This document shows, one piece after another, positions 25,921 to 34,718 of a stretch of 64,000 bases of DNA. A program made the position numbers and the translations under genes. This stretch comes from Leucobacter salsicius M1-8 (GTDB lineage: Bacteria; Actinomycetota; Actinomycetes; Actinomycetales; Microbacteriaceae), in assembly GCF_000350525.1 (NCBI RefSeq), contig NZ_AOCN01000004.1:37021-101020 (forward strand), given 5' to 3'. The notes beneath the pieces are model-generated. The model made no database searches. It was not told where the DNA came from and saw only the letters and a program-made list of their open reading frames with translations. How positions within the stretch are numbered: the stretch's first letter is position 1; each line of letters begins with the position of its first letter.

Positions 25921-25953
25921 CTGGCCGGGGTGACCCGATAACACCCCGGCCAG
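25921..25953. terminator. Hairpin after the major tail protein gene
   Basis: Perfect 12-bp stem (25921-25932 with 25942-25953), 9-nt loop, 13 bp beyond the tail tube stop. Without a T-run it may act as an attenuator or mRNA 3' end that keeps the tube transcript abundant. Confidence 0.65.
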
Positions 25954-25965
25954 CAGTCAAGTGAG

Positions 25966-26739
25966 CTACACGGCCTCGCCGGTAGCCCAGTCAGATCCGT
26001 CCCAGTGCGCCTTCATTGAGGTGCCGTAAGCGACGTACTGGCCGGTCGTCCATGCGGCCGTCTGGCCCAGGTTTCCGAGTGCGCGCAGCGCCACGATGGT
26101 GGAAGGCACCGCTGCGCTGGCGGGTACGAACGCCCCCGGTGTGCCCGCGGTCACGCCCGTCGGCTGCACCGCAGCGCCAGGGATGGCCGGCCCCCACTGC
26201 CAGAACGGCGACCCTTCAAAGAGGTCGTGCTCTTGCCAGGTGAACGTCACCGCGGCACCCTTCACCGACCCGCGCTCAGCCTGGTCCGGCTCGACGGCCG
26301 TGATCGATGCCACACCGATCTGCCGCTCCTCGAGCCCACCGCGGTAACGGATCGACGAGAACAGAATGAACCGGTTGTCCGGCAGCGTCGACTTCACCTT
26401 GTAGACGCCGTGCTCATCAGGTTCGACACCCTCAATCAGCGACATCACGGTCTTGTCATTCTGAGCAAGCCCAACCGTCAGGCCACGAGTGCCATCACCA
26501 GCCAGCTTGTAACCGATCTGGAAGAACTCAATCGCCTCGCCGTCCTCACGAGTCGGCGCTGGCCCGCCGTCCTGCTTGTACAGACCCAGCTTCTTGAACG
26601 CGGGCGGCAGCTCAAGCGGTGATGCTCCCAAAGCTGCAGTCGCGATCACATTCTCCGCGGCCAGTGGCGCAAACGCAGCCAATCCGGTGATCGGTACGGC
26701 TACGGCCTCGAGGTTATTGCCATGCTCATCAGCAGACAT
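25966..26739 (-). CDS. Major tail (tube) protein
   Basis: 257 residues. Start MSADEHGNNLEAVAVPITGLAA and the central beta domain (FEFFQIGYKLAGDGTRGLTVGL, VASITAVEPDQAERGSVKGA) match actinophage tube subunits. The last 40 or so residues after a Gly/Pro/Thr linker (WTTGQYVAYGTSMKAHWDG) form a small extra C-terminal domain, likely exposed on the tail. A hairpin lies on each side of the gene. Confidence 0.82.
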   Translation of the reverse strand: MSADEHGNNLEAVAVPITGLAAFAPLAAENVIATAALGASPLELPPAFKKLGLYKQDGGPAPTREDGEAIEFFQIGYKLAGDGTRGLTVGLAQNDKTVMSLIEGVEPDEHGVYKVKSTLPDNRFILFSSIRYRGGLEERQIGVASITAVEPDQAERGSVKGAAVTFTWQEHDLFEGSPFWQWGPAIPGAAVQPTGVTAGTPGAFVPASAAVPSTIVALRALGNLGQTAAWTTGQYVAYGTSMKAHWDGSDWATGEAV

Positions 26740-26762
26740 TTGGATGCTCCTTTGAAAAGACG

Positions 26763-26787
26763 GAAGCCCCGCAACTTGCGGGGCTTC
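26763..26787 (-). terminator. Intrinsic terminator before the major tail protein gene
   Basis: Perfect 11-bp stem GAAGCCCCGCA/TGCGGGGCTTC with a 3-nt loop; on the minus strand it is followed by CCGTCTTTT. It lies between the tail terminator gene and the tube gene. Its GAAGCCCCG arms recur at 35284-35315. Confidence 0.75.
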
Positions 26788-26808
26788 GAATGTTGGTTGT
26801 GTGATGGC

Positions 26809-27228
26809 TCACCAAGAGCCGGTGGCGACGTACTGGGCAGTGATGTATTGCCGAGACACGTCGTGCTCATCGTCGACGGGATACGGCCCGTTGCAGCCGT
26901 CCCAAACAACGCTCGCGATCGGGCTCCCCTCCACTTGCGGGAGCGCATCATCGAACAAGATCCCAGCCAGCCAGGTCGCCAGCTCGATCGCCGGGGTGTC
27001 GAACATGCGAGTACCTGCAAGCACCGACGCCCCGATGGGACACCCGAATGTCGTCCAGTCAGCCCGAGTCGCCCCGTCACCTCTGACGATGATCAGCGGT
27101 CGCGCGAGCGGAGCACGCAGCTTCACCGGCTCCTTGTTACTCACGTCCACATCGACGCCTTCCGCGGCGGCGAGCGCGCGGATGTGGTTGATGAGCCAGA
27201 GGTCGACGGTGGGTGGTGAGACTCTCAT
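26809..27228 (-). CDS. Tail terminator-like protein
   Basis: 139 residues, start VSPPTVDLWLINHIRALAAA then PLIIVRGDGATRADWTTFGCPIG, a pattern of tail-completion proteins that cap the tube. It lies between the gp10-like connector and the tube protein, the standard slot. ATGA overlap with the upstream gene. Confidence 0.65.
   Translation of the reverse strand: MRVSPPTVDLWLINHIRALAAAEGVDVDVSNKEPVKLRAPLARPLIIVRGDGATRADWTTFGCPIGASVLAGTRMFDTPAIELATWLAGILFDDALPQVEGSPIASVVWDGCNGPYPVDDEHDVSRQYITAQYVATGSW
27165..27177. repeat. Recurrent element, copy 2 (13-bp core)
   Basis: CGGCGGCGAGCGC core on the plus strand, inside the tail terminator gene (RALAAAEG). The plus strand is C/A-rich to the left and G/T-rich to the right, as at the other copies. 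Confidence 0.5.
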
Positions 27229-27515
27229 CGTTTCGTGTTCTTCAGGGCTCGTGCGAGGTTGCCCGTTTTGGCTTCGATGAGGAGGGTTTTTGCGTCTACT
27301 CCGATGACGCGGGCGGTGTGGCGGTAGCGTGTGTCCCGCTTCAGGACCATGAGCCCGTCTCGATAGTCGCCCTCATCTACGGGGGCGGTTCTCTTGGCTT
27401 CTTGGAGTGCTTCGTTTGCTTTGCTGTCGGTGAGCTTCGCGATGCCCTCGCTCTTCATGATCTCGTCGAAGTATGAGTTGTCGAAGTCGACAATGGTCTG
27501 TCCTTTGCGTGCCAT
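27225..27515 (-). CDS. HK97 gp10-like neck protein
   Basis: 96 residues. ALQEAKRTAPVDEGDYRDGL is the conserved segment of the HK97 gp10 family, head-tail joining proteins. Soluble, basic C-terminus. Confidence 0.72.
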   Translation of the reverse strand: MARKGQTIVDFDNSYFDEIMKSEGIAKLTDSKANEALQEAKRTAPVDEGDYRDGLMVLKRDTRYRHTARVIGVDAKTLLIEAKTGNLARALKNTKR

Positions 27516-27535
27516 CTGGGATCGCTTCCCTCTCG

Positions 27536-27895
27536 TTATCCGGTGGCGGCGCGGAGTGGGATCTCGCGCGCTGGTTGCCAGCCGGTGAATGGGTTGATGT
27601 CGGCGGCTGGTACGCCGTCCACCATGAACGTTGCTGGGCCGGTTTTGCCCTGGCGGATCCGGTCGCCCACTTGCACGTCTGCGTCCGTGTCGGTGAGGTA
27701 CAGCGACTTCTCTTCGAGCGCTTGTGTCCGCGCCTCGGACGTGACGATCGCGGTCGACGACTGGGCGATGAAAGCGCCGGGGAGTTCGAGCTCGTCCGGG
27801 TCATCCCAGTCGCCGGGGATGAAGCTGTTCGAGTACTTGTCCCATACCGGTTTCGGCCGGAGCCGGTACACGGTCACACCAAATTGAAACTCCAT
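27536..27895 (-). CDS. Head closure / head-tail connector protein
   Basis: 119 residues, beta-rich. The central part (VQVGDRIRQGKTGPATFMVDG) has the 'convert and require' surface pattern of small head-closure proteins. ATG 27895 overlaps the stop of the upstream adaptor gene (TGATG), favouring it over the in-frame start at 27913. Confidence 0.62.
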   Translation of the reverse strand: MEFQFGVTVYRLRPKPVWDKYSNSFIPGDWDDPDELELPGAFIAQSSTAIVTSEARTQALEEKSLYLTDTDADVQVGDRIRQGKTGPATFMVDGVPAADINPFTGWQPAREIPLRAATG

Positions 27896-28257
27896 CAGTG
27901 TCCCTCCGGCCACAGTCTGCTGATCGGTCGATCCGTTGGGAAGCTCCCCAGCGAATGTGTTGGTTTTCTGCGGGCCTGGCAGATCGCCCGCAGCGCGCGG
28001 GTTGGGTTGCCTTCGAATGCTGAGCTCACGGTGGAGTAGTCCACTGATGCTGGCCCAATGCGCTGCGCTTTGATGAGCGTTGACCCGCGGGCCAATGTGT
28101 CTTTGTAGACGCGTCGGAGTACGGCGAGCGCGTTCTTGCCCTCTTCTGATTCAGCGTCGAGTGACGAGATGCAGGGGGCGATGTCCCGAGCAATGATGAG
28201 CACTTCGCGTGCGAGATCCTCATTAGTGCCGACCTGATCATGCGTGATCTGAGTCAT
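27895..28257 (-). CDS. Head-tail adaptor protein
   Basis: 120 residues, largely helical (DLAREVLIIARDIAPCISSL), with a basic C-terminal part. Position after the capsid and an Ala-rich protein matches the gp6-like adaptor that binds the portal. Function assigned mainly by gene order. Confidence 0.55.
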   Translation of the reverse strand: MTQITHDQVGTNEDLAREVLIIARDIAPCISSLDAESEEGKNALAVLRRVYKDTLARGSTLIKAQRIGPASVDYSTVSSAFEGNPTRALRAICQARRKPTHSLGSFPTDRPISRLWPEGH

Positions 28258-28272
28258 CGCCCCCGCCTCTCG

Positions 28273-28659
28273 TTACTTTGCTGAACTGCTGACGAGCCCA
28301 ACCGACTGGGCATGCGCGATCCCTTCGGGGGTGAACTCATCGCCCACCACCGCACCCCGGTACGCGTACCGCTCGCCACCAAATACCAGCGGGAGTACCG
28401 CTACCGGCCCGATCACCGTGAACACTTCTTTGTCCGCTACGGCGGGCGCGGCGTCGAGCGCGGGCTGCGCGGCGGTGGTGTCCGTGTCCGGCGCTGTCGC
28501 GGGCGCCTCAGCAGCCGAAGCCTGGTCTGCTGCCGGTACGGCGCTGGGTGTTTCTGGCGCTGTCGCGGGTGCTGTGTCCGCCACGGCGGGCGCGGTGGAG
28601 TTGTCCTCTACCGTGCCCGCGGCTGCCGCTTTCTTGGCGGCAGGTTTCTTGGCAGCCAT
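28273..28659 (-). CDS. Ala/Pro-rich small head-region protein
   Basis: 128 residues: MAAKKPAAKKAAAAG start resembling histone-like lysine/alanine tails, about 70 residues of Ala/Thr/Pro/Asp low complexity, then a small folded end (VLPLVFGGERYAYRGAVVGD, GIAHAQSVGLV). The capsid stop and this ATG overlap by one base. The C-terminal domain resembles small tail or capsid-associated proteins of actinophages; role unknown. Confidence 0.55.
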   Translation of the reverse strand: MAAKKPAAKKAAAAGTVEDNSTAPAVADTAPATAPETPSAVPAADQASAAEAPATAPDTDTTAAQPALDAAPAVADKEVFTVIGPVAVLPLVFGGERYAYRGAVVGDEFTPEGIAHAQSVGLVSSSAK

Positions 28660-29573
28660 TAGAGGCCAGTCCCGACGAGCTGGACACCAGCGAGTGCCTC
28701 GGTGACGACGGGTACCGTGACGCGGCGACCTCGGAGCTTGTAGCCCTCTGTGTCTTCGTCACGGATTGACTTCACCTCGACGCCGAACGTGCCGGCTGAT
28801 GCGTATCCCGGGCTGTTCAGCTTCTCGTCGGCCATTCCGCCGAGGTTGTTGCGATCGAGCAGCAGCGGGTTTGAGCCCTTGAAGTGCGGCGTGGTCGCCC
28901 ATGTCAGGCCGAGCGCGTTGACGGGAGCGTTGCCCTGGATTGCGGTCTCGCCGGACTCTCGCGGGAGTGCCTTGTCGTCGATGAGCATGCCGATGACCTT
29001 CGCGTACTGCGCGGGGCGCAGCACGACGGTCTCGAGTTCGAAACCGAGGCCGAGCTCCGCACGCTCGTTCTGGATGGTGATGATGCTCTCGACGGCGGCG
29101 CCGGCGCTGTTCCAGGCGTTCGAGTTGAACGTTGACGAGACGCGTGATGCGATCACGGCCATGGAGACGGAGTCCACGTAGCGCACGATCGAGTTGCTGA
29201 TGCGGAGGATGCCGCGGTCGATCGGGGTGCGGCCCTGGCGTGCGATCTTCTCGTCAGAGATGATCGTGTCCAGGCCCCACTTGTCAGTGCGGGCCGAGGT
29301 GATTTCTCCGTCCTCGAGGACCACGAGCGGGAACTCGCCCAGCGGCGAGATCGCTTCCGGGTCACCGTCTGCAAAGACCGGGTCACCGTTCTCGTAGAAG
29401 ATGCCGCCGCCGGTCGCGTCGAAGCGGCCCTGCAGTAGGTAGTCCGAGATGAACCGCATCTGGGTGATGTCGGCCACGCGCTTCGCGATGAGTGGGGCAC
29501 TTGAGATGAACAGGTGGAGCTGCTCCTGGGTGAGCTTTCCTGTGGGATGGCTCACTGGGTAAGTAAGAGACAC
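28659..29573 (-). CDS. Major capsid protein
   Basis: 304 residues of HK97-like character without a long N-terminal scaffold arm. Recognisable are MRFISDYLLQGRFDATGGGI, the loop WGLDTIISDEKIARQGRTPI, and a C-terminal strand region GFELETVVLRPAQYAKVIGM. The scaffold is encoded separately inside the protease gene, which explains the short form. Confidence 0.85.
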   Translation of the reverse strand: MSLTYPVSHPTGKLTQEQLHLFISSAPLIAKRVADITQMRFISDYLLQGRFDATGGGIFYENGDPVFADGDPEAISPLGEFPLVVLEDGEITSARTDKWGLDTIISDEKIARQGRTPIDRGILRISNSIVRYVDSVSMAVIASRVSSTFNSNAWNSAGAAVESIITIQNERAELGLGFELETVVLRPAQYAKVIGMLIDDKALPRESGETAIQGNAPVNALGLTWATTPHFKGSNPLLLDRNNLGGMADEKLNSPGYASAGTFGVEVKSIRDEDTEGYKLRGRRVTVPVVTEALAGVQLVGTGL

Positions 29574-29584
29574 GTCATTTCCTC

Positions 29585-29950
29585 CTAGATGAACAGGACG
29601 TCGATGACGTCGTTGTCGGCGGCCGCAGCTTCGAGAGCGAGACCGATTGGGTTTTCGGTAGCACCGATGGTCTGGGCCTTGCCCGCGGCCGCGGCCGATA
29701 CCTGGGCGCCGGCTGCGATCGCGCCAGCTGCGGTGAGCTGGTGCACGCCACCGGCCCGCGTGAACACGGTCACGCGCTCGCCGGCCTTCGCGTTGAAACC
29801 CGCGACGCCTACGACGGCTGCTGAGTCCGCAGCGGCGGGCCCCACGGTGCGATCACCGGTGACGGCGACGAGTCGACCTCCGGCCACGTCAACCGAAGCG
29901 GTGAACGTCACCGCCTGGCCGGGCTTGAACTTGGGCAGGTAGTCAGCCAT
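29585..29950 (-). CDS. Head decoration-like protein
   Basis: 121 residues, all-beta, Gly/Ala/Val-rich (GGRLVAVTGDRTVGPAAAD, GVAGFNAKAGERVTVFTR), typical of DUF2190-like or decoration proteins that bind the capsid exterior between protease/scaffold and capsid genes. Confidence 0.65.
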   Translation of the reverse strand: MADYLPKFKPGQAVTFTASVDVAGGRLVAVTGDRTVGPAAADSAAVVGVAGFNAKAGERVTVFTRAGGVHQLTAAGAIAAGAQVSAAAAGKAQTIGATENPIGLALEAAAADNDVIDVLFI

Positions 29951-29952
29951 GG

Positions 29953-30423
29953 TTAGGCCTCCTTCGTAGTTGAGCCGTACACTGCGTCATACAGTGCGTC
30001 ATCGGCGCTGGTGAGCGTGTCCGCGTGGCCGACCTCAACCACCGGGACAGCGTTCTTGGGGAACTGATCCAGCAGTGCAGAGGTACCGGCTTCGTCCTTG
30101 TCGAGCATTGCCCGCCAAGCGTCAGCACTCTTCGCTGCGATACGACCGTCCTGCAGCGCGGCGCTGATGATGCCAGCGCGGCGTGTGCTGTCGAGCGAGT
30201 CCAGCGCAGTACGGCCAGCAGCCGCGTTGCTGCGGAGCTCGTCGTATGCGGCCTGGTCCACGAGGACCGTTCCGGCGGGGATGGCCGCGGCGGGCGCCGC
30301 CACTGGTTCGAGCTGTTCCGCGAGTGCCTCATCGAGGGCGGCCAGGACCGTTTCCTCGTTAGCGTCGGCATCGGTCACACCGAGCCGCTCACGGATGCCA
30401 GCCTTGAATTCGTCGAACTTCAC
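29953..30423 (-). CDS. Nested scaffolding protein from an internal start
   Basis: In frame with the protease, GTG 30423 has a perfect AAGGAG 6 nt upstream, exactly where the scaffold domain begins (VKFDEFKAGIRERLG). The predicted 156-residue product is acidic, helical and Ala-rich, as scaffolds are. The same design is known for lambda C/Nu3. Confidence 0.68.
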   Translation of the reverse strand: MKFDEFKAGIRERLGVTDADANEETVLAALDEALAEQLEPVAAPAAAIPAGTVLVDQAAYDELRSNAAAGRTALDSLDSTRRAGIISAALQDGRIAAKSADAWRAMLDKDEAGTSALLDQFPKNAVPVVEVGHADTLTSADDALYDAVYGSTTKEA

Positions 30424-31158
30424 GACGTTCTCCTTTTGGTTGTGTTGGTCCGGCCCGGTTGAGCTCGGGGTCTTACTGATCTCCGCGCGCGCACCGGCAC
30501 GACGGCCAGACGCTCGAGCGAAAACGGAGAGGTCAAACTTGGCCTTCGCGGCCGCAGCATCACCGACGCCCTCGACACGGTCGGCGAGCTTCTCGGCGAC
30601 TGCCTCGTCGGCTGTGAGGAATCGGTCCTTGTCCATCTCGGACAGCCAGTGCTCGACGGAGTCGCCAGATTTCTGGGCGTAGATGGCTGCAATGTTGCGG
30701 TCGTAATGCTGCTCGAGTTCATCGGCTACTGCGCGCATGTCGGCAGCATCACCGACCACGAACGACCACGCGTTGTGAATGTAGAGCTCACTGTTCTGCA
30801 TCATCACCAGCTCGTCAGCTGAGGTCGCGATGAACGATGCCGCCGATGCAGCGACGCCTTCCACGACCGCCACGATCCGTGCTGGATGAGCACGTAGCGC
30901 GTTCATGATCGCGATGCCCTCCCACACTTCGCCGCCAGGCGAGTTGATCAGGAGCCGGATCTCGTTTGTCTCTTCCGGTAGCTCGTCGAGCACGCGGGTG
31001 AACTCCTTCGCGGAGATCCCCCACCACTCGCCGTAGCTATCGATCGGGTCATACAAGCGCAGCGTCGCCGTGGTTCCGTTCGTCTTCACGCTCGGCAGCT
31101 CGGCACGGATGGGGGTGCGCTCGGCGCCTGCGCGCCCAGCTACTCGGAAAGGATTCAT
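29953..31158 (-). CDS. ClpP-like head maturation protease with C-terminal scaffold
   Basis: 401 residues. Residues about 1-205 are a S49/ClpP-type Ser protease: INSPGGEVWEG, the nucleophile serine in VEGVAASAASFIA, and the histidine in YIHNAWSFVVG. After a linker, residues about 245-401 are the acidic helical scaffold. It processes the prohead. ATGA overlap with the portal gene. Confidence 0.88.
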   Translation of the reverse strand: MNPFRVAGRAGAERTPIRAELPSVKTNGTTATLRLYDPIDSYGEWWGISAKEFTRVLDELPEETNEIRLLINSPGGEVWEGIAIMNALRAHPARIVAVVEGVAASAASFIATSADELVMMQNSELYIHNAWSFVVGDAADMRAVADELEQHYDRNIAAIYAQKSGDSVEHWLSEMDKDRFLTADEAVAEKLADRVEGVGDAAAAKAKFDLSVFARASGRRAGARAEISKTPSSTGPDQHNQKENVVKFDEFKAGIRERLGVTDADANEETVLAALDEALAEQLEPVAAPAAAIPAGTVLVDQAAYDELRSNAAAGRTALDSLDSTRRAGIISAALQDGRIAAKSADAWRAMLDKDEAGTSALLDQFPKNAVPVVEVGHADTLTSADDALYDAVYGSTTKEA

Positions 31159-32603
31159 GCGGCCTCCTCAGGCTCTGATATCGATGTGCTGTCCACGTCC
31201 GGCCCGTCACCAGTAAGGTCTGCACCGGACCGGCGAATCAGCTCGCGCGCTTCCTTCTGAGTGAGCGGCTTCTGGTCGGTCGCGAGATATACCTTCTGCT
31301 CGGTTTCAGCGGCGAACCTCGCAGCCGCGGCATCGTCCGATTTGTCGTCGACCGGTGTACCGCCTACCGCTGGTTCTGTCCCGAGTACTGGCAGGCCATA
31401 CTTCGCCCGCAGGAACTCCTCGAGCTGCGGATCCTTTGACAGCGCACCGCAGTCGATGAGCGATCGAATCGCCTCGGCCGTAATCTGCTGCTGCTCGCCT
31501 ATGGCGGCCGGCACGATGCGTGGGGCCGGTTCGTTCTCGCCCCAGTTCAGATCAACGAGATCTTCGATGATGTGCTGGTTGGTGACCTCAGCAATATGCT
31601 GAGCCACCGCATTCAGCGAGTCCGTGAAGAAGTTCGCGAACGTAGAACCGAGCGCCCACGACCCTGTCTCGGTACCTAGGTTGAGGAAGTGAGCGAGCAC
31701 CGCGCGAGCGATCTGCTCGTCGTAATACCGAATCGGCTTGTCCGTATCCGGCAGCTTCCCTGATACGCCCACGAATGCCAGTGTCGAACCGTGCGCGAGC
31801 GAAGCGCCCGCGGCCTCACCCGCACGAGCGGCCTTCGCGATCTTCAAGTTCTCCGCGATCTGAGTTTCTTGCCACTCCACGATCTCCTCGTAGGTTCCCG
31901 TTTCAGGAGGTGGGGCGGCAGTCACAACAGGGATGCCCAGACCGTTTCGCTCAGCGGTAAGCGCCTGAATGCGGAGCACCCGATCTTTCAGGAGCCACAT
32001 CTTGTACGCCGACCGGAGCAGAGATTCACCGACCCAGTTCGCGCCCTCGCGCTCGTTCACAAACGCTACGAGGCGATCCACCGGGATCTTCACCTCTGGT
32101 TTGCCTGACCGGCCATGCTGCTTCAACGCGACCAGGCCACCGTCCGGCGCGACCTCGATGTCCGAGATCGTGCGCGGCGGCCGCCACGACAGCTTGCTCA
32201 GATGCGTGCGCCCCGAGGACTGGTCATAGACCTGCTCGAAGAAGCTGTGACCGTACACGAGCTCGAGCAGCGCAAGCCGCAGAAACTCCTTGAACGAGAA
32301 CCGCCCCTTGCTCCGCAGCGGAGCCGTGAACGGCTCGCCTTTCACCTGCAGCCCGAGATCATCGGCCACGTGCGCAATGACCTCCGGCCTGCATCCGGTC
32401 CCGTCGATCATCCAGTCGGTGCGAATGATCGGCAGTGTCACCGCCCGCAAGACTGACTTCACCTGCGGATCTTCGCGACGCATCCGATCGAACACGTCGA
32501 GCGACATCGGCCACTGCAGGTCAGGGTTCGTTTCGTGTGTTGCCGCGGTGAGCTTCCCCCACCCCAGGAGACCGTTGTCCGCCTGGTAGCCAATCTCAGC
32601 CAA
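31155..32603 (-). CDS. Portal protein (DUF935/SPP1-like)
   Basis: 482 residues. Conserved pieces include MSLDVFDRMRREDPQVKSVL, LELVYGHSFFEQVYD, SKLSWRPPRTISDI and FLNLGTETGSWALG, as in DUF935 portals. It forms the dodecameric DNA gate at one capsid vertex. It is located directly after the terminase large subunit. Confidence 0.88.
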   Translation of the reverse strand: MAEIGYQADNGLLGWGKLTAATHETNPDLQWPMSLDVFDRMRREDPQVKSVLRAVTLPIIRTDWMIDGTGCRPEVIAHVADDLGLQVKGEPFTAPLRSKGRFSFKEFLRLALLELVYGHSFFEQVYDQSSGRTHLSKLSWRPPRTISDIEVAPDGGLVALKQHGRSGKPEVKIPVDRLVAFVNEREGANWVGESLLRSAYKMWLLKDRVLRIQALTAERNGLGIPVVTAAPPPETGTYEEIVEWQETQIAENLKIAKAARAGEAAGASLAHGSTLAFVGVSGKLPDTDKPIRYYDEQIARAVLAHFLNLGTETGSWALGSTFANFFTDSLNAVAQHIAEVTNQHIIEDLVDLNWGENEPAPRIVPAAIGEQQQITAEAIRSLIDCGALSKDPQLEEFLRAKYGLPVLGTEPAVGGTPVDDKSDDAAAARFAAETEQKVYLATDQKPLTQKEARELIRRSGADLTGDGPDVDSTSISEPEEAA

Positions 32604-32617
32604 AGCGAGCCTCCTTC

Positions 32618-34201
32618 TCAGAACCTCGCTGCGTTGAGGTCCAGTTCGTCTCGAGCGACAGCGTCGCGTGTAATGACCGCCGCCTTAGGTGGCGGCGGCT
32701 TGGGCTCCGCGCGGGAAGCTTCGGACTTGATCACGCCCCACACCGCCCACGTCACTGACTGGGCATGCGTGATGGGCTTCGATGGATCTGACGGTTCCCA
32801 GGTGAAACCCGCGCGGCCGATCGCTCTCGTCGTCGCGAACTCAAACGACCTGCTGACCTCCGGCTGGTCGCGGTGCTTCACCAGCCCGTCGTTCGACAGC
32901 TCGATGAAGATCGCGTGCGCCGACGCGATCTCGTCAAGATTCATCGACATGTACTTGACGCCAACACGATCCAGATCGGTGAGGATCGTCGCCGCGTTCT
33001 TCGGGTCAACGACCACGAGCGCGTCACCCAGCTCGGCTTTCAACGCCTTCACATCATCGGCGACCCAACGCACCTTCCGGTCTGTCTTGTGGTGCTCGAC
33101 CGCGATGTGGTCTGAATCGATTCGGATGGCTTTCGAGATCGTGGCGAATCCACCACCACGCCCCAGCGCGATCGCGATCACGCCGCCGTCACCGACCACC
33201 GGGAAGTCACCCTTGTGCCGGTCCCAGATCTCGAGGTCCATCTCGGAGAGCTTCACGGCCTCTTCCTCGCGCCGGTTCGGCCAGATCGAGAACCTGAGCC
33301 GCTTGACCGCCTCGGGGCCCAGCCGCGAGATCTCGTCTTCGATGGTTTCCCGGTTCAGGCCTGGCCGGTACCCGAGCCCCGGGTTTCCTTGACGCCAGAC
33401 CTGCGGATCGTTGACATTTATTTTGTCGGCCACGTCGGGGTCTTGTGAACCGTCAGGGTTGAACTCCGCCCACCCGGTGCGCGGATCCGTTCCCTTACGT
33501 CCGCGATCGCGCAGCCCCTCGAAGTACTCCGAGTTGTTGAGCTCGTCCGGCACTGTCCCGGTGTACAGCGACTGCGTGTTGTCTACCGACGACATGGTCG
33601 GAAGGAGCGCGTCCATCGCTGCCTGAGGCGTCTCCTGAGCCTCATCAACAACGAGCACGTCGACGGTGAACCCGACGCCGGCATTGCGCGAGCGTGCCAT
33701 GAACAGCAGACGGTTTCCGTTCGCGAGCTCGAAGCCGCGCAGCTGGTTATTGTCCTTGATGCCCCGCTCGCCGTCGAGCATCTCCGCCATCAACAACGGC
33801 GATGATGTGATGACCCGCTTGATGCGCCGGAACGCCTCGACTGCGGTCTTCACTTCGTGGGCCGAGTGGAGGATCGTCTTCGGTTCGCCGTCCGCCTTGG
33901 GCCACAAGAACAGGTGCGCGAGCTCGAACGGCAGCAGGATGTTGCCCTTGCCGTTCTGGCGGGACACCAGCACCCCGAACTCCGTGCACACCCAACGGCC
34001 GGCCAGGTCGATCGAGAAGATCGCATCGAGGGTTAGGTCCTGCCACGGGTCACCGTGCAGCCCCGCGATCGTGGCCAGATCGATCGCATCACCGGCTAGC
34101 GAGCCCGTGCGCTCTGGGATGGTGAGGAGACTAGGCTCCTGCCGCCCGAACAGCTTCTCGTTTTTCGCGCTCTGCCCGGGCAGCAGCAAGCTGGTCTGCA
34201 A
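32618..34201 (-). CDS. terL: Terminase large subunit
   Basis: 527 residues. ATPase Walker A-like VSRQNGKGN near residue 62, Walker B VDVLVVDEAQET near 165, and a C-terminal nuclease part with acidic residues (IAIALGRGGG, VVDPKNAATIL). It packages DNA into proheads. TTG 34201 is needed to keep the N-terminal ATPase region and overlaps the small subunit by 71 bp; no ribosome site is obvious, so coupling with the small subunit is likely. Confidence 0.9.
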   Translation of the reverse strand: MQTSLLLPGQSAKNEKLFGRQEPSLLTIPERTGSLAGDAIDLATIAGLHGDPWQDLTLDAIFSIDLAGRWVCTEFGVLVSRQNGKGNILLPFELAHLFLWPKADGEPKTILHSAHEVKTAVEAFRRIKRVITSSPLLMAEMLDGERGIKDNNQLRGFELANGNRLLFMARSRNAGVGFTVDVLVVDEAQETPQAAMDALLPTMSSVDNTQSLYTGTVPDELNNSEYFEGLRDRGRKGTDPRTGWAEFNPDGSQDPDVADKINVNDPQVWRQGNPGLGYRPGLNRETIEDEISRLGPEAVKRLRFSIWPNRREEEAVKLSEMDLEIWDRHKGDFPVVGDGGVIAIALGRGGGFATISKAIRIDSDHIAVEHHKTDRKVRWVADDVKALKAELGDALVVVDPKNAATILTDLDRVGVKYMSMNLDEIASAHAIFIELSNDGLVKHRDQPEVSRSFEFATTRAIGRAGFTWEPSDPSKPITHAQSVTWAVWGVIKSEASRAEPKPPPPKAAVITRDAVARDELDLNAARF

Positions 34202-34586
34202 GCGTGACCCCCTTCGTCGGAGATGAAGCTTCCTTGAGCGCCGCGATCTCGCGGATGATCTCCCGCTGCTCGCGCAGCTGCAGGTACGCCCGCGCTGGAT
34301 CCGATGAGAGCAAGCCCTTCACGAGCGTGCGCGACTGCTGCAGCATCTCCTCGAGCAGCTCGATCTGTGACAGATCTTCACCCGATGGAGGCTCCACAGG
34401 ATCCGCTGAGGCACTCTTCGGGGCCTCGCGCTGGATCTGCTTCTCGCGTCTCACCTCAGCCGAGTTGGAACGCTCTCGCGAGTCCTCCCGCTTAGCGTCA
34501 CGGCATGCATTGCACACCTGCGTTTTCTCCCGAAGGTGCCGTCGATACGCCGCGTATGTCCCACACGGAGACTTCGGACGCGCCAT
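34131..34586 (-). CDS. terS: Terminase small subunit
   Basis: 151 residues. Begins MARPKSPCGTYAAYRRHLRE with a CxxC pair (VCNACRDA), a motif of actinophage terminal proteins, followed by a helical oligomerisation part (LLEEMLQQSRTLVKGLLSSD) and a charged tail. Overlaps terL. The open frame to 34706 is not used because the motif begins at 34586. Confidence 0.7.
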   Translation of the reverse strand: MARPKSPCGTYAAYRRHLREKTQVCNACRDAKREDSRERSNSAEVRREKQIQREAPKSASADPVEPPSGEDLSQIELLEEMLQQSRTLVKGLLSSDPARAYLQLREQREIIREIAALKEASSPTKGVTLADQLAAARAEREKREAVRAAGA

Positions 34587-34718
34587 ATCGCACCCCCAAT
34601 TCCCCCCAATTCGCACCCCCAGCAATTCGCACGGGGGGATCGATGCCAGTTTCGCGCGGGAGGTTGGCATGACCGGGGTGCCTCTGTATTTTATTGAGGC
34701 CCCCATGCGGACGCCGGA

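Noticed and set aside
34587..34706. 40-residue N-terminal extension of the small terminase gene
   Set aside because: The conserved MARPKSPCGTYAAYRRH start lies at 34586 and the extension has no ribosome site.
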